From Stachybotrys elegans (lineage: Eukaryota; Ascomycota; Sordariomycetes; Hypocreales; Stachybotryaceae), in contig JAGPNK010000011.1 in the NCBI GenBank assembly GCA_020746835.1, positions 496,001 through 560,000 of the forward strand: a stretch of DNA of 64,000 nucleotides, in the 5' to 3' direction. Below the pieces are notes generated by a model that did no database searches, was not told where the DNA came from, and saw only the letters and a list, made by a program, of their open reading frames with translations. Below are positions 10,196 through 21,604 of this stretch, piece after piece. Within the stretch, counting starts at the first letter, position 1; every line of letters begins with the position of its first letter. Made by a program: the position numbers and the translations under genes.

Positions 10196-11279
10196 CTAGC
10201 TAGAAAACACCTCTGCTTTAATATACACTGGCACGGAGTTAGACCAATCTGTAAAGAACCAGCTTTTCAAACCATCACCAATCGCCGATGCCCAATAGTA
10301 GTATAACAGCAAAGCCAGCGGCTGGCCAAGATGGACACTTTCAATGAACTCATCACCGAGGGATGCCGGCCACTGGATTAAATGCCCCCAAGTTCGAGGT
10401 CTGCATTGCGTCCTGATGAGCCAGTCCTTGAGGGCTGAGATGCTCTGCTGATAATGCGCGTCCAAGTCGTTATTGATATCCAGGGCAGAGATGGCATGGT
10501 CCAGTTCTGCTATACGTTGCTGTGTTGCTAACCGGACCAAAGGTAGCTGCAGGACAGCCGCATGCCGCTGCCGTTCCCCTTCTTCCCGTTGCTTCATGAA
10601 TCGTGCCGCAACCGAGGCGACAAGCGTCGCCGAACTCCTCAGCGTTGTGAGCATGTTGACCAGCGAGTGCCGGTCTTGTTGGGTGACCAAACCTCTGATT
10701 TCTATGATGATGACAGCCATCGTGAACATGACGGTCGGAACCCAGTTCAATTTGCCCGCATTCGCCAGGTAGCAACGAAAGTCACCCAACGCGGCAAGGT
10801 GAAGCCTGTATGCGTCTACGTAATCGTTCGCCCCAGTGTTCAAGAGGTTTTCGTTCGAGCGAAGAATAGCGAGGGCGCGAAAAGCGTGCTGGAGGAATGC
10901 ATGCTTCTGGATATGCATGACCAGGACTGGGTCCCAAGCCGCCATTGGGTTATCCTCGACGAGACAGATAAGTTTCCCTCCGCTGCAGGGGAGGGACAGA
11001 TCATGAAGAGATCGACCAGTGTGAGAACTTGTGTGTGTGGTGCTCAACTGCCAAGCAGCGCTATCTGGTCGCGATGCTGACACATTTCGTTGCTGCTGAA
11101 AATCGCACTCAAGTCCCTTTTTGCTACAATTTTCGCATCCAGTTTGTCGCAGATCACACTGACTGTATCAGCACCCGTGACTAAATAGGAATCGTGTTGT
11201 TCGTATTCACCTTTATATGGCGCTTCTTGCACTGCCTACAGCCATGCCTCGACTTTGAATGCCAGCTTCGCGAAGGCAT
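10196..11279 (-). CDS. Compact Zn2Cys6 fungal transcription factor
   Basis: Two exons, 11279-11211 and 11158-10196, with a 52-nt intron (GTGAAT..CAG); 343 residues. The tiny first exon (23 codons, MPSRSWHSKSRHGCRQCKKRH) carries the first half of the zinc cluster and exon 2 the rest. Together they give a perfect C-x2-C-x6-C-x6-C-x2-C-x6-C motif, ending NCSKKGLECDF. The remainder is a short fungal-specific regulatory region (VLVMHIQKHAFLQHAFRALAIL, YRLHLAALGDFR) like that of UPC2-type and pathway-specific regulators. It is the nearest plausible regulator of the transporter and ligase genes at 12-25 kb. At 343 residues it is short for the class. Confidence 0.85.
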
Positions 11280-11500
11280 TGCGTCTAGAACGTGTCGGCA
11301 CAGGCGGTTCGATGACGGATGTCAAGAACTCGCAATCTTTAGCGTCAGGAGGCTTCGACCATAACGACAACAACGGTCCCGTTAATGAAGCCTGGCATGA
11401 CGCAGATGCATAAGATTAGGAGGAGGAGATTATGCTAGCTTGTCAAAGCTAGACCCTTAGTAGTAAGGTGTACGCAGAAGGATTGTCGCTAATAAAGATA

Positions 11501-11532
11501 TTGTGGGAATTCCCGATCCTGTGCCCCAATGT
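11501..11532 (+). repeat. Dispersed repeat, partial relic
   Basis: TTGTGGGAATTCCCGATCC followed by TGTGCCCCAATG matches the left end of the dispersed repeat; the rest has decayed. Confidence 0.5.
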
Positions 11533-12105
11533 TCAATGGGACATGGAGGGTCAGCGAATAGCCTCAGACCTGGAAATTGCCTAAGGCGGATTAGAGGAAT
11601 CTCGGGTTTCAACAAGGACGCTTGTGCCCATAATCCTCTACTTGCTTCGCCGTGTTGATCGGCCACGTCTTTCTTGAGGAATGGGGGGCGCTTCGCTCGT
11701 GATCACATTCATGCTCAACAAAGCTGAGGACCACTGGCATTGACGTCCGTTGCAGTCGACATCGCTAGTCTTTGGTAGTTGGAATGTCCCGGCCCCAAGT
11801 CATTGCTTAGATCAAGATGCTTGAGAGGTCGTAAAAGATAGAGGCGCAGTAAGGCAGAACCCATAGGACAGCGGCAGGGCCTCAGTGAGCCTCATTATGA
11901 GTCCCACTACTTACGCAGGGAGGACTAGTGTACGCGGTAGGAGCAATTTTAAGGTTGCTTCATGTCTAAGCCGGGCATCTGTCGGGGTTTGGTGGATACG
12001 AATAGATGGGTCGTCGGCGAAAGGTCTTGATGCTAGGCTAGCAACGCCGCTCAGCGTGTGATTCTAGTATTCGTGAGTCCACAGCTTAAAGCCAGTACGC
12101 TTCTT

Positions 12106-12112
12106 ATAAAAG
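12106..12112 (+). promoter_or_regulatory. TATA box of the RTA1 gene
   Basis: TATAAAA about 140 bp before the ATG at 12251. Confidence 0.35.
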
Positions 12113-12250
12113 CTGTACGCATATCCTCTGCTCATTTTCATCAGGGCTAACACTACCTTCGGCATCCATCTATTGCAGTCAACTGTTTCACCCTGTTGCT
12201 TGATATCAACTTGTTCTTGTCCTACTTTCGAGGATTTGAAGTTATTTAAC

Positions 12251-13402
12251 ATGTCGTCGTCAGTCTCATCAGCGAGTCGTTATGAGTACGACCCCTCGAC
12301 CGCGGCGGCTGCCGTTGTGGCTGTTCTTTTCGCCATCGGGCTTTTGGTGACTATAGGCCAAATCATTTGGAGGCGATCTTGGGTTTGGCTGGTCATGGCC
12401 TTTGCTATAGCAGGTAAGCCTGCCCGAGCAGCCCTTCCTCCTGCCCGGGCCACCAAGCTGACAACAAGCGATAGTGGAAGTCATTGGCTATGCTGCACGA
12501 ATTGTGTCATCTCAGAATGTCACGGAACAAACTCCCTACTCTCTCCAGTTCGTGCTCATCATCTTGGCGCCAGTCGTCATGGCCGGCATCATCTATCTCT
12601 CTTTCGGTCGCCTCATCCTCTGGGTTGTGCCTCCTGAGCAAAGATCCATCAAGTTGCTCTGGGCCCCTCGTAAGCCTGGCCTGAACGTTGCTTCCATTCG
12701 GAGGTGAGAAGCTGACACTTGTACTGATCCCAGCTCGCTTCATCACGCCCATTTTTGTGGGCTTCGACATTATGGCCTTGTTGCTACAGGTCATCGGAGC
12801 TGTCCTTCTCGCGGGTACTGACCGCGCCGATCCCGACGCCCTCGAAAATCTCCAACGAGGCAAGGACCTTGGCATGGCTGGAGTCACGCTGCAGATCATT
12901 GCTTTCGGCTTTTTCTCCATCGTCACCGTTCGGTTCCACTTCGTATCCAGGCGCATCGACCCAGCCTATGCAGCAAGCAATAAATCTCAGCACAATCTGA
13001 ACAAGGATTGCACTGCTTTGCTGAATGTAATTAATATTAGTTGTCTTCTCATCTTGGTAAGTGGGACTCGATTTTGACGGCTCGGCTACCTGGACTAACC
13101 TCACGCAGATTCGATCCGCTTATCGTGAGGTTGAATTTGCCGGTGGACGTGATAGTACCGTTGCCCAATCAGAGTGGTAGTAAGTCAACACAAGGATTCT
13201 ATCTTCGCACGTGAGTTACTGAGTTGCAGCTAGTCTGTATGTCTTTGATGCTCTTCCTATTCTTGCCGTTACCGCTGCATACACTTTCTGGTTCCCCGGC
13301 CGCTTTATTGGAAACCTCGGATTCCGTGCCCCCAAGCAGAGTTTGCCCAAATACGATACATTGACTGTGGATAACTCTTCCCGTAACATCGAGTTGGTGT
13401 AG
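12251..13402 (+). CDS. RTA1-like multispan membrane protein
   Basis: Five exons: 12251-12413, 12475-12669, 12734-13056, 13109-13179 and 13234-13402, with introns of 52-64 nt; 306 residues. Seven hydrophobic segments are visible, with family landmarks: IEVIGYAAR-like VEVIGYAARIVSS, the LAPVVMAGIIYL segment, RFITPIFVGFDIMALLLQVIGA, RSAYREVEFAGG, and EWYLYVFDALPI formed across the last junction. RTA1/RSB1 proteins are plasma-membrane proteins linked to lipid-base translocation and resistance to 7-aminocholesterol, sphingoid bases and azoles. In the second-last junction only the second AG (13233) keeps the frame. With the adjacent ABCC exporter it suggests an efflux or self-protection function. 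Confidence 0.88.
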
Positions 13403-14053
13403 GTGAGACTCAAACAAAAATAAGGAGATTGAGTCGGGCAGCGTATTGCAAGCCTTGCTGTAGGGGTAGGAATGGTACGGGGAGGCCTCGTGGTGGCTTT
13501 GTTCTGGGTAGTTTCAACAACCAATGTTTTGCAAAGCTATGTTCCTTTGATTGTGACTGAAATCCATCCTCAAGGCTTGTGAGGGATGAATTTGCTAAAA
13601 GGATCTTTAACTCATTGCGCATCCGCTGCTATGTCGTGCCAAGCAAAAAGCCTGAGTGCAAAACTAGATCTCATTCCACAACGCCAACGATTGAGAGCAA
13701 ATAAACCTAAAGGATAAATTATGTTCTGTAATCAGATCTCTTGAACTCTTCTAAATTTCTTTATCTTTGAGACTATTTCGGTCTTCAAATGCTTTGTTGG
13801 AATCGAAGGTAGCTGGAGAACTTTGACATCGGCATCGCCGCACCACACACGTCAAGCTTTTCTAGACTGTTCTAACCAGTTGCTATCTTGATCCGATGTC
13901 GTCTTTATCGTCAGAGGGGGCCTCTTCGCAGTCACTGGTCTGTATCCCGTTGGGGCACACGAACGAGAAATCCCACATACAAGGGTTGCATTGATTTTAT
14001 TAAGAAGGGATAGTCGGAAGCGTGTATATTTCCCGACAGTTGTGGACCATGTT
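13403..14053. other. Convergent 3' region with dispersed repeat
   Basis: 650 bp between the convergent RTA1 and ABC transporter genes. It holds the reverse-oriented repeat copy at 13873-13979. Readings that run through here from the ABC gene are not part of it. Confidence 0.5.
13873..13979 (-). repeat. Dispersed repeat, copy 2 (reverse)
   Basis: Read on the minus strand it runs TATGTGGGATTTC ... TGTGCCCCAACGGGATACAG ... GAGGCCCCCTCTGACGATAA ... CAACTGGTTA. It is the most complete copy together with 52181-52281, and the two look about 90% identical by eye. Confidence 0.75.
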
Positions 14054-17000
14054 TCACACTTGGTCGTCAAAGTCCATGCTCTTGCTACGCAGACCAAGTA
14101 TCTTGTCTTGTAGATTTTGCCTGTCAGCATCAGTGCTGCTCTCACACATTCTGCGGAAGACTCCATCCTTGTGCCAAAGCTCAAGTGGCGTGCCGTACTC
14201 GGCCATGATCCCGTTGTCCAGCACAAGTATCTTGTCAAAGTCGACAATGTTGCTCAGACGATGTGCAATCACAATCAGGGTACTGCCAGCCAGACCGTCT
14301 CGTATGCTGCGCTGAATCAGTGCATCTGTTTCCACGTCCACGGCGGACGTTGCTTCGTCAAATACGACGATCTTGCGGCGCGAGACAATGGCCCGCGCGA
14401 TACAAAGAAGTTGACGCTGGCCCTCGGACAGATTCCCACCAGACTCTGACACCGGACTATCCAGGTTATGGAAAATGTTACCATTCCCAGATGGAGCTGA
14501 TGCGCCATCTGTATTAATTAAATGAACCTGAGACAGGCTGTCAAGTAGCTCTTGATCACTGTACTCGTCGAAAGGGTCGATGTTCAATCTAACCGTTCCG
14601 CGGAAAAGCATTGGATCCTAGAGCCATTAGAAGTGAGACCGCAGATGTTTATGAGTGATATTTACCTGAGGTATGATGGCCAGCCGTGACCTCAAGGTAT
14701 GTGGTGGGATCTTCGACACGTCCATACCATCGATCATGATGTATCCCTTTTGTGGCTTCAAGAACCCAAAGAGTGCCAGTGTAAGGGAGGACTTGCCGGC
14801 CCCTGTCCTTCCAACAACCCCTATTCTTCCCCCCTCAGGAATATTGACGGTCAGTCCTTTCAGGACGGGTGGGAGGTCATGGGCATAAGTGACATGAAGA
14901 TCCTCAATGTCAATCGTTCCGGAGCTAGGCCAGCCAGCAGGCGGCTCTTCTCCAGTGGCACTCTCAGTCTCAAGATCCATGTATTCTCCCACGCGTTCCA
15001 TGGAGTTCATCGCAAGTTCCATATCTCCGTAGCATCTGACCATTCGGCGAATACTTTCGCTGAAGTCGAGAATGAAAGACAGCACGAAGCCTGCTAGAGC
15101 AGCGTCAATTCTGCAATCGTAGACAACAATTACTCCAACAACCAGTGAGAAAGTGGAAGCAATGAGAGCCATCCTAAAACTCATCCATCGATTGATTAGT
15201 GAGAGATAGAATGTGGACATCACCCATTCGTCGATACACTTGTGCATTTGTGCCATCTGCCTTGCCGAGGCGGCAAATGCGCGGATAGTCGTAAGCCCAG
15301 CCAGAGTACTGTTGAAAAGTTCAAAGATCGGGGACCTGGAATTGCTTGATAGCCTCTTCAGGGGACGGCTTGCGGCCAAATAGTATCGTCCAACGATCAG
15401 GGCGAGGACAACCAGGACGAGCGCTGGCGGAATGATGTATAGGGATGTCATAAAGGACGCCACACATATGCCGGCTAATCTCAACAAGTTGGATGCGAAG
15501 GAGCTCCATGCCATGCTGATACGCTCATCGATGATTCCGAAATCTGCTGTGAGACGATTGATGATTCTGCCAGAGGGCACTGCATCCAGCCACAGCGGAG
15601 GTGCGTGTAAGATGGAAGAAAGCACTTTTTCGAAGACTCTTTTGCTGGCTTTCATCGAGAGGACGTATGTGAACAAGACGCGCAGAACCCCTACGGCAGC
15701 GGCCAACGTAGAAATGATCATGTAAACACCGAGATTGGACACCTGGAAGTGATACCCCGTGAAAGGCACATCTCCAACATCTCTTTCTTGTTGCAGATAA
15801 ACGGGGTCGAGGACTCGAAAGTCCTCACGAACGTCTCCTGATGAAGCCGTCCACTTCCGCAGCCACCATCCTCGACCTAGATGAGTTAATTAGTGACTCA
15901 TACACCAGATAGGTTTGCAGTATCTTACCAACAATCCCGACCTGGTATGCGATGAACGTCAAGGCACAAATACCCCACATGGCCAGCCCGCCGCAGCTCC
16001 TCATGTATCTCAGATACACCGTATTCTTCACAGCACCCCTCTCACGAGTTTCTTCTTGGATGAAATCTCTTTTGGGAGTGTTCGGCAGGGAAGCCGAATG
16101 AGACTCTGGGGATGGCTGCCTCACGGATCTAATATCGGTGGCCTTGGCCAAACCATGAGTAGGCGAGCTATTGTTTTCGTCAAGGTCGGGTTGGTGAGGT
16201 GAAGATAGCTCCAGATAGCGGTTTCGGCATGGGACTCCGGAATATACCACGCCTCCATTGCCATCAAGCTCTGCCACATAGCTAGCCTTTGGCAGAACCA
16301 TACCCAGGTTGTAGGTCGCAAGAATCCGTGTTCGCTTCTCGCATAGCTTCCCGATGAGACAGTTCTCAAAGATCCATCTGCCGACGTTCGTGTCAACAGC
16401 GGAGAAGATATCCTCCATGATAAGAATCTCAGCACGGGAATAGATAGCTCTAGCCAGTGTCACGCGCCACTTCTGCCCTCCGCTCAGGTTGACTCCGTTC
16501 GCCCCAAGCTCTGTATCGTGACCGTTTGGAAGAGTGGCAATGTCATCATCTAACCCGCAGGAACGGATGACTTGTTGATATCGACTCTGAATAAACGGGA
16601 GGCCGAAAAGAATGTTCTCACGGATTGATGCATTCGTAAGCCAGATCTTTTGACTGACGTAGGCAATTGAGCCGGGAAGAATCCATTCTCGGTGAAGATC
16701 ACGCCCTTCCGGTGCTTCTTTTCTTGGTATGGTGATTGAGCCTTCGAGAATATCGACCTCTCCAAGAATCGCAGACAGTAGCAGACTCTTTCCTGTGCCG
16801 GTCTTCCCAATAATGACGGAAAGCTTTCCTAGGGGAAACTCCAAGTTCATGTTCTGGAGACGGAATCGGCCAGTACCAGGCGTGCCGTTGTCATGCCAAG
16901 CAATTGACGTATCCTCAAACATGATGCCTGAGCTTTGAGAAACTTCCTTTACCTCTGGCTCTTTCATGTACTCGTTGATTCTGCTTATAGACACCAGCGA

Positions 17001-18972
17001 CTCGAGTGACCATGTCAAAAGCTCAGGCAGTGAACCCAGCGTTATCTCCAAGCTATTGAACATGCCAATGCTAACGAAAGCGACCGAGGGCGATAGGCGG
17101 CCATGAATGAGTACGTATACAGCCAGAGAGCTGGCAGACAGAAGTATCGGGCTAACAACCCAGCACGCGAATAGTCCCGTGTCAGCAAGAAAGAACTTCC
17201 ACAAGGTGGCCAGCTCTCTTTCTCTGACTGCAAGAATAATCTTCTCCCATCGCGACTCCGTGGCTGTGAACTTGATCTGGCGGATTCCTTGAAGCGCCTC
17301 GCTGATTCTGGTTAATTTGTCATCCCGGACCTTCATCAGCCCTCTTGACTGCGCCATCACAACATTCGTGAAGTAGGCGTTGATGGGCAGTACCAGAGCC
17401 CAGCACAGGATACCGGCAACGAGGGGTACCAAGCCAATTAAATAGTAGAGAAAGGAGGAAAATATGATGAACTTCAGGATGCCAGTCAGAATGAGGAAGT
17501 TGTACTGAAGAAATTGAACAATACGCTCTGTATCAACCCCCACGAGATTAACCACGGCCTGGTTTGATTCTGTTTTTGGTTGAGAGGTATTGTCCCTTGG
17601 CCTTGCCTCTGGAGTAGACGTTGGAGATTCAGCATGGGAAATAGGCGTCTCATCTGGAGATTGGATCTGCCTTCGCCTCAGAAGTTTGCCAAAGATCAGA
17701 CTTGTAAGCTGTGACTTGATAGGGAGGGCCAAGGATGTATCGGAGAACCAGTACGCCCACCCTTCCAGCCATGCGTCGAGCAAGTTCGAAACTGTCATCA
17801 AAATGACGAGGGCGAGCAGCTCAGCTTGTTGACCACTACCACCGGATTGTCTTTCAAGAATGGTAGTAATGCGGAGCATAGACCAAAAGGGCACAACGCT
17901 GATGACGCATCTCAGCACGGTTGTCGACCACAGCAACGTCAGGCGACCTTTGTAAGAGGAGAGAAGGGTGCTGAAGAGGGAAACATTGGCGCTGAGGCTA
18001 TGCAACTTCTTCTCGAGGTCTTGACTGCGGATCTTGTGGTCACCCAGTGGAACATCTTCTGTATCGAGATCGTCCTTGACGCACGCCAGCTTTATAAGTG
18101 GCCAGGCCCAAGCCCAAGTATGCCTGCTCAGTGCTGAAACCGTCTGTTGTCGGTCAACCAGACGAAACTCTTGGTATACATCCGGTCGCCTGGGAAGCAG
18201 CGAGCTTCCAATGGCTATAGATAGGGCGGATCCGATCTGGATTAGAACCAAGGCGCTTTCATGGCTCACCGAAAAGGCCTTTGCCCATTCGGTGCTTGTG
18301 AGAAGGTCGAGGGTTTTGAGTAGACCTAGCAGTAAAGCGGCAGCAAAAAGATAGAGTCCCAGCCTATGGGTCTGCACAGGCGAATGATGGAACACGATAC
18401 AAAGGGCGTGGTTGAAGATAAACATCTGTATGCAATGAATCAGCATAGACCCAGCATTTGTGGTGCATCAAACATACCCAGGTAATCATCGATAGGAAAA
18501 GCTCCCACAGTCTCGTGTGCTGATCATTGTCGCTCAACCCCAATACGAGAATCGCCACTGATGAGGCGAGGCCAAGAACGGAGAAGAACAGGACGGTAAT
18601 CTTCTGCCGAGAATTGGAGAATTTGGCGAGAGCTTCTGGTGGACTGCAGCCATCTTCATCCTCATAGAATCGGTCCTTGGGCTTTGAGCTGCGTATTTGC
18701 AGAATCACAGACAAAATAGCCGGAATACTGGCGAGGATTGCAACGACCAAAGCACTGCATGTAGTCACCGTGCTGAGGGTTGTTGACCCCATAGCTACAG
18801 ACTGGTGAAGCATTGGAACTTGTCCTACGCCCATTTCAAGAATGCCTAAACTGAATGCACCAGAAACACAGAGACAAGTGACAACGACTTGATCTCGTTC
18901 CAACCATGATGTCACAAAATGGATTTTGACTTGCAGATTACAAACCGCGTTCAGTAACACAGTCGATGCCAC
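14054..18972 (-). CDS. ABCC-type (MRP-like) multidrug ABC transporter
   Basis: Four recognised exons: 18972-18478, 18425-15929, 15876-14666 and 14617-14054, about 1588 residues. The introns at 15877-15928 and others are GT-AG and 48-52 nt. Order: a shortened TMD0, TMD1, NBD1, TMD2, NBD2. NBD1 has Walker A GKTGTGKS, signature LSGGQ and an unusual Walker B LIMED where LLLDD is usual. NBD2 is canonical: GRTGAGKS, LSEGQRQ, VVFDEATSAVD. Splicing out 15877-15928 restores GRGWWLRKWTASS at the start of TMD2. The 5' end is uncertain: the reading at 18972 has no ATG and a stop lies just upstream. Either a first exon was missed or translation starts at the ATG at 18834. Probably a plasma-membrane or vacuolar exporter for cluster products. 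Confidence 0.88.
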
Positions 18973-19357
18973 GAACCAGACTCATTTCCCAGAGCCTTGT
19001 CAATTATCGCTTACGACAATTATTACGTAGTGCCGCTTAAATCTACGGAACAAGATCAGCGAGCTGAAAGAATAGCTTGGGTGCTGACATCGGAGATTTG
19101 CAGATACCAACTCTAGCTAATCATGTACGGTGGTGGCCTGGTACCAAGACGCGAGCCAAGACGACAAGTTACGACACTGAGTGCATGAATACGTGTTCCT
19201 CGGCGAACCTAGCCATTCCCTGTAGTAATAGCGCGAATTGCCCTCGGCAGATACTGGCTTACTGGCCTACATCAACCTAGATGCCCTGATCATCGTCAAT
19301 TCCCGGTACGGGGGCTAATAAGCCGTCCATGCCGCGTCTCCCTGTGCCGATCTGGAC
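18973..19357. other. Short spacer before the ABC transporter
   Basis: 385 bp. It should hold the promoter, and possibly a missed first exon, of the ABC transporter; I could not find an exon that splices convincingly. Confidence 0.4.
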
Positions 19358-21175
19358 TTAGACACCCGCTAGCTCGCGCAGCGCATCCCATTCTGAGCCA
19401 GGAGCAGCAGGGGTCGGGCTGCCACTCAGAGGGGATGATTCACTCGGCTCTCTGCTTCGAATGACCGAACACATGGCACTCCCTCCTCCACTGATGGCCA
19501 CGACGCGCGAGCCACTTGTTCTCCACGTCCCGAGGCCGAGAAGCTTACCATTCGTGACGTGGTAGGTGCCAACGAGGGGGTACCGCGTCATTTCTCCCGA
19601 TGACTTCAGTACCATGTCGTACAGGCGTGGGACGACTCGTTTTTGCACCACGCAGGAGACTCCCGGGATAACGCTGGGGTCCTGTAAGCGCTCTAGGCTC
19701 TGAACCCATTCTGCATGTGTAAGGTCCTCTCCGAAGATGATGCCCGCACCCTTGCCACCACGAATGGGCTTCATGATGTAACCGTCTTGGATGCCGGAAC
19801 TGGCAGCATCCCGAGAAGCTTGCAGTAGCTCCTTTAGCTCCTGTGAACCGGGAAGCAGAGTGTCAACAACCCCTCTTTGCAAGACGATACCTTGCGCCGG
19901 ACTAAGCACCTTGCGTTCGACAAGATGGGGAATCTCCTGTTTCACAATGCCCAGCATTCGCTTGTCGTGCACCAGTAACACCGTGCGCATGTCGTTGAAG
20001 CATCGTAAGCTGACTTCTCGTAGGACCTCGACGCTCAGGGCGGCCAGCTCATGTTGATGCAGCTCCAGGCCAATCTGGAAGATCTCCTCGACCCTGTCCC
20101 CGTTTTCGTCAATCCATGACCTATCATCTGGCGGAGCAGGAATGGTGGCTCCATCGTCACTCAAAGTAGCGGGCACGACGCAGCACAGCTTGTGTCCCGT
20201 TGTGCTGTCCGCATCAGGAAACAGACGCAGCTGCTGTGGAGTGATCAGCCGTGGCTTGATGCCCAGTCGCCTCGACGCGGCGTCAATGAACATGTGGATG
20301 TCAATCCCGGCCTCCTCTCCCTTGAGAAGATGAAGCGGTTGATCGCGGCGAAATAGATCGAACAAACCCTCGAGGATCTACATGGCTTGTTAGTCAAGAC
20401 TCAGGTGAAAATGGGGTCGTCGCTGACTCGGCCGTCCCAGCTCGTGTTTTGACAGCTGAGCGCTGATCATTGACCCCATGTAGCAGCCCACCAGAGCAAA
20501 AGAAGAATTCAGGGATCGGTCTTACCGCCTCACCCCTGGTCGCTGTAACAATGTCCCTGGCGCCAGGGCAGAAAGTCTCGTCCAATGCCTGATGTCCGTA
20601 CATGCCGTGCATGAAGCCATTGAAGGAGAACCGGGCATTGATCTCGGTTATGCGAAAATTCTCTGCGACATCATCATCCTCCTCAACCAGGAAATCGGGT
20701 CTCCAGGAGCCAAGACAGTCGGCAAATTTAGGCAGATTGCCCAGCAACACCTGGCCTTCGATCCACTGTGACAAGGTCAGACAAGAGCATAGGCGGCGGC
20801 GACAGAGCGAGGTAGTGCTCTAACTTTCAGGTGTTTCTCCTCATCAGGCTGTAGTGGCATCCTCTGTGGAAGGTTGGCCACGTCGTCAGCCCACCATCTT
20901 TGCACAATGTCCACAATGGCCGTTGTTAACGCTTGGTGAAGATCCTCCATTTGCTGAACATGATGCTCGTCGATTAGAATGGGACGAGGGCAGGAGGTCT
21001 GGTAAGACCCGTGGTACCACAAGTCTGCATCACACTTGCTGAGGAGACTGGCTTCGAATCTGGCGTGCTCTTGCTTGTAGCAACCACTGTTGATGTAGGA
21101 TGGTGTTATGATATCGAAGCCTTGCGGCTCTTGCTCGTGACTGAGGCGGATCTGTCGAAGCATAGCGACGGCCAT
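19358..21175 (-). CDS. ATP-grasp-type ligase, fungal glutathione-synthetase-like
   Basis: Three exons: 21175-20825, 20765-20526 and 20377-19358, with introns of 59 nt (GTTAGA..CAG) and an unusually long 148 nt (GTAAGA..TAG); 536 residues. The N-terminal part (GFDIITPSYINSGCY, WYHGSYQTS, RPDFLVEEDDDV, FRITEINARFSFNGFMHGMYG) and the C-terminal nucleotide-binding part (GYIMKPIRGGKGAGIIFGED, VVQKRVVPRLYD) match fungal proteins annotated as glutathione synthetase ATP-binding-domain-like. ATP-grasp enzymes join a carboxylate to an amine or thiol through an acyl phosphate. There is no signal peptide, so it is cytosolic. It is divergent from the Fe/2OG dioxygenase gene with 429 bp between starts, which suggests co-regulation. 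Its substrate is unknown. Confidence 0.8.
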
Positions 21176-21604
21176 TGTAATATGTGATAGGGAGTTATGG
21201 TTGAGTCGGAAGGTGAACGAGGACGGGTTGAGTTCTCATGCTCATGGCAGCAACTGCCCATTTTGTATCCGTCCTCGATGCTGCTTGTCATGGCATGCCA
21301 CACATCCAAGAGGGAGGGCCATGGCTGGAGGCGGCAAGGTTCGCTTAATGACACTAAGGCGTATGGGTGGCACAGGCACAGTAGAGCCTATCTATAGGGC
21401 CCTGGTACAGAAGTTTGTTGCCCATCTCACCAGGGTACGCGTACGACCCATGTGGGCTGCAGCGAGAGAGGACAACGAATGCTGGAGGTTGGCAGGGCAT
21501 GGCCACTTCGATATGAGTATTTGAGGGTCTCTTTTCATGCCTCGAAATTCCCTTATTTGTAGACAGTCAATATACTCTTTATCTTTATTCCCATCTTTGC
21601 TGTC
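21176..21604. promoter_or_regulatory. Bidirectional promoter of ligase and dioxygenase genes
   Basis: 429 bp between two divergent start codons. No diagnostic operator could be picked by eye; CGG-type half sites would be the expected targets of a Zn2Cys6 regulator. Confidence 0.5.

Larger units (their letters stand above)
11280..12250. other. Shared upstream region of the Zn2Cys6 and RTA1 genes
   Basis: About 970 bp between two divergent genes. It holds a partial dispersed-repeat copy (11501-11532) and a TATAAAA box near 12106-12112 ahead of the RTA1 gene. No other coding signal. Confidence 0.45.
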
